A stretch of DNA of 64,000 bases from assembly GCA_038125665.1 (NCBI GenBank), contig JAYPEI010000003.1, positions 62,001-126,000 of the forward strand, written 5' to 3'. The stretch's first letter is position 1. Each line of letters begins with the position of its first letter. Made by a program: the position numbers and the translations under genes. Below, piece by piece: positions 25,586-33,118 of the stretch. The notes below the pieces were generated by a model that did not search any database, was not told where the DNA came from, and was given only the letters and a program-made list of their open reading frames with translations. This stretch comes from CAILUG01 sp038125665 (GTDB taxonomy: Bacteria > Pseudomonadota > Gammaproteobacteria > Pseudomonadales > Pseudohongiellaceae).

Positions 25586-26683
25586 CTAGCCTCCTGTCAT
25601 ATTCATAAAACGAACTATTTGTGGGGCATCAGCATCATAAAAATAATGCTGTTTGGGTTTGATATCCATCGCCTTAATAATGCTTGCCTTTAAAGCTTTG
25701 TCATCTTTACTGGAAGATTCATTTCGGAGTAATTCGCGAAGATCAACAGAATGCTCGTTACCCAAACAAAGCAACAATCTTCCCTCAACAGTCAAACGCA
25801 CTCTGTTGCAGGTTGCACAAAAATTATGGCTCATGGGGGAAATAAAACCAACTTTGATGTCTTTCCCTAAAAGATATTGGTTGACTTTTTGCTCGGGATC
25901 GACAGTTTCAGAAGTATCTAGCAACCGATAATAACGTGATGGCCCTGCTGTTTTTTCTGGAATTTCAATAAGCTTAAACTCCTTACCTATAATCTGCAGA
26001 ATTTCATCGTTGCTGAAAATCGTGTCTTCTCTTGCATGATCACTTATCTCACCTAAGGGCATCTCTTCAATATATGAAATATGAAGACCTCTTGCTTTAG
26101 CAAAATAAAGTAAATCCATCACTTCATCTTCATTACGTCCACGCAAGATAACTACATTTAGCCTAATATTGTCGAAGCCCGCAGCCTGAGCGGCATCGAT
26201 TCCTCTCAACACCTGATTAAGATCTCCAGTTCGGGTCATGGCTTTAAAGCGTTCGTGCTTTAAGGAGTCTAAACTGATATTCAGACGCGAGACCCCTGCA
26301 GCCCTCAACGCTGAAGCCATTTTTTCAAGCTGCGATCCATTAGTAGTCAAAAGCAATTCATCAAGACCAGGTAAAGCACCTATCTGCTCTATCAATGACA
26401 AAATATTTTTTCGAACCAAGGGTTCACCACCAGTGAGTCTAAGTTTCGTTACACCTAGTTCTGTAAAAGCCTTGGCTAATCTGTATATTTCTTCAAGCGA
26501 AAGTAACTGTTGTCGAGGCAGGAATATCATTTTCTCTGACATACAATAAACACATCGAAAATCGCATCGGTCAGTTACAGAAATTCGAACATAATCTACA
26601 ACTCTGCCATGTTTATCTTGCAATATGGCAGGTTCTTGAAGTGGATGCTTTTGTAATTTTTCTGTCAATCGCCCATCGCTCAT
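25586..26683 (-). CDS. moaA: GTP 3',8-cyclase (MoaA)
   Basis: Radical SAM enzyme making the first pterin intermediate of molybdenum cofactor from GTP. The N-terminal 4Fe-4S motif is CDFRCVYC (Cys40, 44, 47); the second cluster is bound by FCATCNRVRLT and the later LLLCLG Cys. The protein ends in Gly-Gly (MTGG), the conserved tail needed for catalysis. 365 residues, ATG at 26683. Followed within 5 nt by moaB. Divergent from the amidohydrolase-modBC genes, giving a compact molybdenum block. Confidence 0.97.
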   Translation of the reverse strand: MSDGRLTEKLQKHPLQEPAILQDKHGRVVDYVRISVTDRCDFRCVYCMSEKMIFLPRQQLLSLEEIYRLAKAFTELGVTKLRLTGGEPLVRKNILSLIEQIGALPGLDELLLTTNGSQLEKMASALRAAGVSRLNISLDSLKHERFKAMTRTGDLNQVLRGIDAAQAAGFDNIRLNVVILRGRNEDEVMDLLYFAKARGLHISYIEEMPLGEISDHAREDTIFSNDEILQIIGKEFKLIEIPEKTAGPSRYYRLLDTSETVDPEQKVNQYLLGKDIKVGFISPMSHNFCATCNRVRLTVEGRLLLCLGNEHSVDLRELLRNESSSKDDKALKASIIKAMDIKPKQHYFYDADAPQIVRFMNMTGG

Positions 26684-26814
26684 CAGAATTACCTAGTTCA
26701 TGACACTAGTCTACAACATGATTGATATTCTACTGTAAAGTACCGATTGAAATCACTGTAATCTGTTGGGAAATTTGCTACTCTAGCGGCATTTTGAAAC
26801 CTTGGAGGTGTTCT

Positions 26815-27822
26815 ATGATTATTGATTGCCACGGCCACTATACAACAGCACCCGATGCTTTAGGTGAATACCGAAAAGTCCAAAAAGATTCACTCAAAAA
26901 AGACCCCATGCATACTGGGGAAAAAGGCAGTATACAAATCAGTGATGATCAAATTCGAGAAAGCCTAGAGAATTCTCAGTTAAAACTGCAACGTGAGCGT
27001 GGCACTGATTACACAATCTTTTCGCCTCGAGCTAGTTGGATGGAACACCATGTGGGTAATGCCACCACCTCTAAATTCTGGACGGAGCACACCAATGAGT
27101 TAATTTATCGAGTAACTCAACTATATCCAGATAACTTCATTGGTGCTTGTGCTTTACCTCAATCACCTGGATCCGACTTAACCAACTCTATAGCCGAGTT
27201 GGAGCGTTGTGTTAATGAATTTAATTTTGTGGGTTGTAACCTAAACTTAGACCCATCTGGAGGTCACTTTAACTCTCCTCCACTTGGTGATCGTTATTGG
27301 TACCCAATTTACGAAAAAATGACAGAACTCGATGTGCCCGCCATGATTCATGTCAGCGGCTCGTGTAACCCAGCTTTCCATGCGACAGGTTCATACTACC
27401 TCTCGGCCGATACAACAGCTTTCATGCAGTTAATGCAAAGCACTGTCTGTCAAGATTTCCCAACGATCAAATTCATTATTCCTCACGGTGGTGGAGCAGT
27501 ACCTTATCATTGGGGACGCTTCCGCGGATTAGCAGATATGCTTAAATTACCGGAGCTAAGTGAACTTGTCATGAACAACGTTTATTTTGATACCTGTGTA
27601 TATCATCAAAAAGGTATAGATCTATTACTTAACGTTATAGATAATAAAAACATTTTATTTGCCTCTGAAATGGTCGGCGCAGTTCGAGGAATAGACCCTG
27701 AAACAGGCTTCTTTTTCGACGACACCAAACGCTACATTGATAACGCAAAAATCTCAGAAGCGGACAAAAGGAATATCTTTGAACATAACATTCGCAAAGT
27801 ATTTAGTCGCTTAAAGATCTAA
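26815..27822 (+). CDS. ligJ: LigJ-like 4-oxalomesaconate hydratase (amidohydrolase family 2)
   Basis: Amidohydrolase-fold enzyme closest in motif content to LigJ, which hydrates 4-oxalomesaconate in the protocatechuate 4,5-cleavage pathway. It begins IIDCHGHYTTAP (metal HxH), has HVSGSC, the long IPHGGGAVPYHWGRFRG segment, and SEMVGAVRGIDPETG with the active-site Glu typical of LigJ. The start is fixed at ATG 26815 by a GGAGG site, giving 335 residues; an upstream open frame to 26722 is not used. It ends 1 nt before modB. No other protocatechuate genes are here, so the physiological substrate is uncertain. Confidence 0.8.
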   Translation: MIIDCHGHYTTAPDALGEYRKVQKDSLKKDPMHTGEKGSIQISDDQIRESLENSQLKLQRERGTDYTIFSPRASWMEHHVGNATTSKFWTEHTNELIYRVTQLYPDNFIGACALPQSPGSDLTNSIAELERCVNEFNFVGCNLNLDPSGGHFNSPPLGDRYWYPIYEKMTELDVPAMIHVSGSCNPAFHATGSYYLSADTTAFMQLMQSTVCQDFPTIKFIIPHGGGAVPYHWGRFRGLADMLKLPELSELVMNNVYFDTCVYHQKGIDLLLNVIDNKNILFASEMVGAVRGIDPETGFFFDDTKRYIDNAKISEADKRNIFEHNIRKVFSRLKI

Positions 27823-27823
27823 T

Positions 27824-28507
27824 ATGTATTTCTCCATAGAAGATTTAGCGGCGCTAAGCCTAAGCTTCGAACTTGCTCTCTTTAGTACCACTTTTCTGTT
27901 GGTTATTGCTGTACCACTTTCGTTTTGGTTAAGCCGAACTCAATCCCCATTCCGGTTTATTGTTGAATCTTTAGTTGCCCTACCTTTAGTGTTACCGCCT
28001 ACGGTTTTAGGATTTTATTTATTACTTTTTCTAGGGGCACAAGGCTTGGGTGGGCAACTACTGGGCTTGATAGGTGCCGAACCTTGGGCCTTTACATTTA
28101 AAGGTCTAGTATTAGGGTCCATGCTGTATTCTTTACCTTTTGTTGTCCAACCATTACAAGAGAGTTTTTCAGCGATTAGCTCACGTCATCTTGAAATTGC
28201 TGCCAGCATGGGGGCAAGCAAAATAGACAGGTTATTGACTGTCATCTTCCCTCTATCAAGGGCAGGATTTATTACAGCAGCGATGCTTGGATTTGCACAC
28301 ACACTGGGAGAATTTGGTGTTGTACTTATGCTTGGAGGGAATATAGCAGGTCAAACAAGGGTACTATCAATTCAAATATATGATCATGTAGAGCAGCTTG
28401 AATATGCCCAAGCTCACGCATTGAGTGCATTAATGCTGTTTCTCTCCTTTTCCTTACTAGTGTTAATTTATTTCACACGTGCCAAACTTAGAGTAAGAAC
28501 ACTGTGA
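27824..28507 (+). CDS. modB: Molybdate ABC transporter permease
   Basis: Inner-membrane permease with five or six hydrophobic segments and the cytoplasmic EAA loop (EIAASMGASKIDRLLTVIFP) that contacts the ATPase. The LPLVLPPTVLGFYLL segment and GEFGVVLMLGGN are ModB/CysT-type signatures. 227 residues, normal. It begins 1 nt after the amidohydrolase stop and its own stop overlaps the modC GTG, so the three genes are translationally coupled. No modA (periplasmic binding protein) is in the window. Confidence 0.93.
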   Translation: MYFSIEDLAALSLSFELALFSTTFLLVIAVPLSFWLSRTQSPFRFIVESLVALPLVLPPTVLGFYLLLFLGAQGLGGQLLGLIGAEPWAFTFKGLVLGSMLYSLPFVVQPLQESFSAISSRHLEIAASMGASKIDRLLTVIFPLSRAGFITAAMLGFAHTLGEFGVVLMLGGNIAGQTRVLSIQIYDHVEQLEYAQAHALSALMLFLSFSLLVLIYFTRAKLRVRTL

Positions 28508-29598
28508 CCCTGCGAATAAAACAATCTATTGTGCGGGGAAATTTTTCTCGAAATTTCGACTTAACCCTGCCCTCCTCTGGTATTACTGCAGTGTTTGGAC
28601 GTAGCGGCTGTGGTAAAACCTCCCTTCTTAGGGCGATTGCGGGGCTTGAACACTACCCTCATGGTGAAGTCATTTTTAAAGATATTCATTGGCAACGCGA
28701 TAAGGAGTTCACCCCTGTTGAGGCTAGGCGCATTGCTCTAGTTTTTCAAGAAGACAATTTACTACCTCATCTCAATGTAGAAAAAAACTTAAAATTCGCG
28801 CTGATTAGACGAGTAGTTACTAGTGGACCAGGGTTATCACAGGTTGTCTCCTTATTGGGGATCGAGAGTTTATTAAAACTTAGCCCTGTTCAACTCTCTG
28901 GAGGTCAGAGACAACGCGTGGCTTTAGCACGTGCTCTGTTACAAAGTCCAAGACTACTACTATTAGATGAGCCAATGGCAAATCTTGACCTAGAATTCCG
29001 TAATCAATTTGTGCCACAATTACGAAAATTATTATTGGACTCTGGCATCCCAGCTTTGTATGTTAGCCATAGCTTGGATGAGGTTTTGCAGTTTGCTGAT
29101 CAAGTTCTATTCATCCCAGAAGAAGCTGCCAATCCCCCACAATTATTGTCACTTGATGAACTATTCACTGCAACTTCACTTAACTCAAACCAAGAAGACA
29201 AGCATGATGTCATCGATCAAAGAGCAGTGGCAACTGTAGTAGACGCTGATGTCTTGGGTTACGATCACGAATGGCAGTTACAGATCATAACTTTTGCTGA
29301 TCAAACTATACAAATACCCAGCGACTGTCCGGCAAAAAACAATAAAATCCGGCTAAGAATTCGAGCACAAGATGTCAGTATTAGTCTTGAAGCCCTGAGC
29401 TCAACTACTTTACTCAACAGTCTTCAAGCCAGAATAAGTCAAATCTTACCGGCACAAGCTGGCCAAGTAAAAATTATACTCCACTGTGGCGACCAACAAC
29501 TTATTGCACAAATTTCTCGAAAATCTGCTAATGAACTCAACCTTATTGAAGGATTGAATATCTACGCCCATATTAAGGGAGTAGCCGTACTTAGCTAA
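28504..29598 (+). CDS. modC: Molybdate ABC transporter ATP-binding protein
   Basis: ATPase energising molybdate uptake. Walker A GRSGCGKTSLLR, Q-loop VFQEDNLLPHL, signature LSGGQRQRVALARALL, Walker B LLLLDEPMANLD and the switch His in YVSHSLDEV are intact. The C-terminal third (after about residue 235) has the TOBE/MOP-type regulatory region found in ModC. 364 residues; start GTG at 28504 overlapping the modB TGA. Converges with the 2OG-oxygenase gene only 2 nt away. Confidence 0.95.
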   Translation: MTLRIKQSIVRGNFSRNFDLTLPSSGITAVFGRSGCGKTSLLRAIAGLEHYPHGEVIFKDIHWQRDKEFTPVEARRIALVFQEDNLLPHLNVEKNLKFALIRRVVTSGPGLSQVVSLLGIESLLKLSPVQLSGGQRQRVALARALLQSPRLLLLDEPMANLDLEFRNQFVPQLRKLLLDSGIPALYVSHSLDEVLQFADQVLFIPEEAANPPQLLSLDELFTATSLNSNQEDKHDVIDQRAVATVVDADVLGYDHEWQLQIITFADQTIQIPSDCPAKNNKIRLRIRAQDVSISLEALSSTTLLNSLQARISQILPAQAGQVKIILHCGDQQLIAQISRKSANELNLIEGLNIYAHIKGVAVLS

Positions 29599-29600
29599 AT

Positions 29601-30299
29601 TCAAAGGGCGGGATCTACTTGTTTTTCTGTACTACTATTAATGCGAAACCAGCCAGTAAGACTAAAGCGCTGGCGTAATGATGGAGATACCTCGTGTGGA
29701 AACTCTTCACTTAGAAATAACACTAGAGAATTTCCTAACGGCTGTACTTGTAACAATTCTTGCTGTCCATCGGAAGCGTAAATGCGCAACTGACCGCCAT
29801 CATTAGGTTGCCAGTTCTCATCATTCAAATACAAAATTGTTGAGATTACGCGATTTCTTTGCCCAGTTGGCTTACCAATTTGTAAAGCATCAAGATGGAT
29901 TCCATAGAAAGCGCCAGGATCATAGCGTGCATAATGACATTCATAATCGAATAGACCCAAAAATAATCTTTTATTCAGCTCTAAGCGAAGATTCTCAGCA
30001 AAATCAAGGTAAGATTTAGAAGGTTTCGATTTCCCCTCTAACCAACAAATAAGATCACTTCGAATAGTTATATCACGAGTGGCATCACCACCAATGCCTG
30101 CAGGATGAAGCAGTTCAAGTGTTAGCTGCTGCCCCTCTTGCTTTAAAGCCAGAAACAACTTATCAGGTAATGCATTAGGAATAACACAGATCCCAACACG
30201 CCGAAGTGAGTTAGCAATTTCATCGAAATTTATCCCACTACTTGGAGGGAGGTCAGCAGAAGAAGAGACTTCTATTGGCAATTCAGCGTGGGTTTTCAT
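29601..30299 (-). CDS. 2-oxoglutarate/Fe(II)-dependent oxygenase, prolyl-hydroxylase-like
   Basis: Jelly-roll oxygenase with the full Fe triad: His135 and Asp137 in GIHLDAL, His202 in FPHEV, and Arg211 for 2-oxoglutarate. ARYDPGAFYG and ISTILYLNDENW match the SM-20/prolyl 4-hydroxylase-like group (PF13640-type). 232 residues, no signal peptide, so cytoplasmic. The ATG lies inside the end of the ankyrin gene (17-nt overlap), the last of four packed genes. Substrate unknown; a hydroxylated protein partner within the operon, such as an ankyrin-repeat protein, is a tempting but untested idea since ankyrin repeats are known targets of such enzymes in animals. Confidence 0.85.
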   Translation of the reverse strand: MKTHAELPIEVSSSADLPPSSGINFDEIANSLRRVGICVIPNALPDKLFLALKQEGQQLTLELLHPAGIGGDATRDITIRSDLICWLEGKSKPSKSYLDFAENLRLELNKRLFLGLFDYECHYARYDPGAFYGIHLDALQIGKPTGQRNRVISTILYLNDENWQPNDGGQLRIYASDGQQELLQVQPLGNSLVLFLSEEFPHEVSPSLRQRFSLTGWFRINSSTEKQVDPAL

Positions 30300-31800
30300 C
30301 CATCAAGGTCTGCAGTAAAGCGATCATTTCGGGAAGCTCTCCCACTACATTAAAGTTACCAAAACTCTGTGAATCAGCCTTACCATTAGCATAGTCCATT
30401 GGAAGTAAACCGTTGGAGTCTGCCTGATATAAATTTGCCCCATGCTCAGCTAGGAAACGTACAACTTTACCCCAACCCTGACGCACTGAAGTATGAATTG
30501 GTGCCTCACCGTTGACGCCACCTGGTTGATTAAGATCCAATCCAGCTTCAATGAGTAACTCCATACCTTCAATGACTGTCACTTCATTTTTGTTTCGATT
30601 TCGCGAGCCACCATTGCTAGTTAGTGCAATCAACGGTGTCACTCCATTTATGTTGGCAAGATAGGGATCTGCTCCATGACTTAACAGGAGTGACATCATC
30701 CCTACATCTGCCCCGTACGCAGCTCGCTGTAATGGTGTAGAGCCAGTGGTCATCACTGGGTTATCTCCAGCCCTATCATAAGCAATCTCGCGTGGAGGAG
30801 GTGCTAGTTTAAGGGCGTAGTTAATATGTGCCCCTCTATCCAGTAATAAATTAGCTATTTCTATACCAGTGCTTGATTGTAATGGAGGTAAATCTCCGCG
30901 CTGACTATTTGGGAGAATGTTCAAATCTGTTGCTGCATAAAGTGGTGTACGCCCCCAGTAATCCCAAGCATCTACATCAGCACCCTGCTGAATAAGATAC
31001 TTTGCCACATCAAACTTCATATTTATGAGAGCTAAAACTAAAGGACTAATATTATCTGGGTCTGGTAAATTAATATCCGCACCTGCCTCTATCAAAGCCT
31101 GTGCGCATTCTAAACAACCTTCACGCGCTGCATATAGCAATGCTGTAAATCCACCAGAGAACATTTCTTTGACTCGGGGCTCCGCAGTCACTCGACGCTG
31201 CCAATTACGGTCAATTGCTCTTTTGTCCAGATCAGCTCCCCACTTTGCCAGCAACTCTATCATTTCTGGTTGCTTTCTTGCTGCGGCCCACATTAGCGCT
31301 GTCTGTCCGCCCCAGTTTTCAACTGCATCGACCTTTGCCCCATTCTGAAGCAGTATCGTTGCTGCTTGTAAGTTGCCTGTTCGTGCAACGGCCATTAAAG
31401 CCGTCTGCCCTTCAAAATTGGGTGATTCCACATCAGCACCTGCATTTAATAAGGTTTCTATTAAGGGTAGAGAACCAACACTAGCTGCCTCTTGCATGGG
31501 TGAAGAACCGTAATCGTTAACTGTATTTGGATCTGCACCTGCTTCCAATAAAGCGGCGACAAGCACTAAGTCACCATGATAAACGGCCCAATGTAGAATA
31601 GTTGAACCATCAGATGCACTTACATTAACATTTAATGTACCACGATCTGTTGCCAATAACTGCAAAGCATCTTTTGTATTTCCCACCTCAACCAACTCGA
31701 GCAATGAACTTCCATGACAAACACTTGGAATCAACGAAAGGCTATGACTGAGCAATAACCCCATCAAGATTGTAAAACTGTTCAACTTCATACTTATCAT
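30283..31800 (-). CDS. Exported ankyrin-repeat protein
   Basis: 505 residues. A hydrophobic N terminus with a basic start (MKLNSFTILMGLLL, ending VCHGSS) looks like a Sec signal peptide, so the protein is probably periplasmic or a lipid-free outer-face protein. From about residue 60 to 470 it is a run of some nine to ten ankyrin repeats with the usual core (for example GSTILHWAVYHGDLVLVAAL, GQTALMAVARTGNLQAATIL, GQTALMWAAARKQPEMIELL). Between the repeats there is a longer insert (about 270-365). It starts at ATG 31800, 10 nt after the DUF1552 gene. Binding partner unknown; scaffold or inhibitor roles are typical for such proteins. Confidence 0.92.
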   Translation of the reverse strand: MISMKLNSFTILMGLLLSHSLSLIPSVCHGSSLLELVEVGNTKDALQLLATDRGTLNVNVSASDGSTILHWAVYHGDLVLVAALLEAGADPNTVNDYGSSPMQEAASVGSLPLIETLLNAGADVESPNFEGQTALMAVARTGNLQAATILLQNGAKVDAVENWGGQTALMWAAARKQPEMIELLAKWGADLDKRAIDRNWQRRVTAEPRVKEMFSGGFTALLYAAREGCLECAQALIEAGADINLPDPDNISPLVLALINMKFDVAKYLIQQGADVDAWDYWGRTPLYAATDLNILPNSQRGDLPPLQSSTGIEIANLLLDRGAHINYALKLAPPPREIAYDRAGDNPVMTTGSTPLQRAAYGADVGMMSLLLSHGADPYLANINGVTPLIALTSNGGSRNRNKNEVTVIEGMELLIEAGLDLNQPGGVNGEAPIHTSVRQGWGKVVRFLAEHGANLYQADSNGLLPMDYANGKADSQSFGNFNVVGELPEMIALLQTLMDENPR

Positions 31801-31810
31801 GAATCCTTGT

Positions 31811-33091
31811 CTAAACCTCAGTCAAAATATCTGTGCTATCACCAAAACGTTCAATCTGAACGTCAGCTTTTTGCAATACAGTTAGCATTAGGTTTGCAAG
31901 AGGAGTATTTTCAGGGTAAGCAAAATGCTGATTACCTTTTAATTTGCCTTCTGCTTTACCAAGTAACAAGGCAGGTACCGGAGAACAGTTGTGTAGATTT
32001 GAGTTCGCCATCCCACTTCCATACATCAGCAATGAATTATCCAGAATATTACTGCCTCCTTCCGGAATGGATGAAAGCTTCTGAGCAAATTTTGCAAAGG
32101 CACTCATGTACCATGTTTGTACACGGGCTAAACGCTCCATTTTGGCCTGGTCGTTTTGGTGATGTGAGAGTGGATGAAATGCATCAGCAACACCAATGTG
32201 TGTAAAGGTTCTCATACTGACTTCTCGATCAGACATAAATGTCATGACTCGTGTCAAATCAGCTTGATAGGCTAGGGCCATCAAACTGTACATGAGGTCG
32301 AGATGCAAGGGAAAATTATTAGGCGTGCCTAATGGTGCCTCTGGAATGTCCAAGCTTGATAAATCTTGTTCAGCAAGCTTTGCTAACTGCAGCTCGATGT
32401 CGCGAATAGAGTCTAAATATTCTGACATCATCACTCTATCAGAAGAACCTAACTTTAGATTTAATGAACGAGCATCTTCCAATACGTAGTCAAGCAAGCT
32501 AACTGTTTCAGTTGAGATCGCCATGCGCTCAGCAGTTGTATCACCCTGTCCGAATAGCCGATAGTACAATTTACGTGGATTACTCTCCATCGGCAGAGGT
32601 TGTGAGGGGGTTTTAAATGCTATAGTTGAGGCGAAACTTCCAGAGCCTCCCTCTGCAGTGGTGACTTCTAGTGAAGCAAAAGGAGTTTTTCCACTAAAGC
32701 TACGAGCGATATATTGATCTGCACTGATACCATCTTCAGGTGAAGAAGTCCCTTCAGGGGCTACACAACGTAACCAGCAACCTGCTTTAATGGCGTGAGG
32801 ATCAGCACTTTCAGCAGGCTTATTCCTTAAGCCGCTGACAACAGTCAGATATTGCTGCAAGTCCTTGAGTGGCTGCAATATAGGTGGTAGTTCAAAATCT
32901 GTACCAGTCGTATTCGGTGTCCAACTTGTCTCAACAGCACCATGCGGTACATAGATAAACCCAACTCTTAAGTTTGTAGGAGCCTGAGCTGTAGCAGCAG
33001 GCGTCATTGCATCCAACATTGGTAAAGATATAGCTGCGCCTACACCACGTAAAACATGACGACGTGGAAGATGTTTTTTAGTTATAAACAT
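31811..33091 (-). CDS. DUF1552 protein with twin-arginine signal
   Basis: 426 residues. The N terminus PRRHVLRGVGAAISLPML has a twin-arginine export motif (RRHVLRG) and a hydrophobic stretch ending ATAQA, so it should be exported folded, perhaps with a cofactor. The rest belongs to the DUF1552 family (PF07586), which is abundant in planctomycetes and also occurs in marine gammaproteobacteria, normally paired with a DUF1592 cytochrome-like gene, as here. Recognisable pieces: GFIYVPHGAVETSWTP and VSGLRNKPAES near the N terminus and DNSLLMYGSGMAN near residue 345. Related in fold to sulfatase/DUF1501-like proteins by literature; function unknown. Confidence 0.9.
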   Translation of the reverse strand: MFITKKHLPRRHVLRGVGAAISLPMLDAMTPAATAQAPTNLRVGFIYVPHGAVETSWTPNTTGTDFELPPILQPLKDLQQYLTVVSGLRNKPAESADPHAIKAGCWLRCVAPEGTSSPEDGISADQYIARSFSGKTPFASLEVTTAEGGSGSFASTIAFKTPSQPLPMESNPRKLYYRLFGQGDTTAERMAISTETVSLLDYVLEDARSLNLKLGSSDRVMMSEYLDSIRDIELQLAKLAEQDLSSLDIPEAPLGTPNNFPLHLDLMYSLMALAYQADLTRVMTFMSDREVSMRTFTHIGVADAFHPLSHHQNDQAKMERLARVQTWYMSAFAKFAQKLSSIPEGGSNILDNSLLMYGSGMANSNLHNCSPVPALLLGKAEGKLKGNQHFAYPENTPLANLMLTVLQKADVQIERFGDSTDILTEV

Positions 33092-33118
33092 GCTTTAACA
33101 CTCCTCTCTTTGACCACA

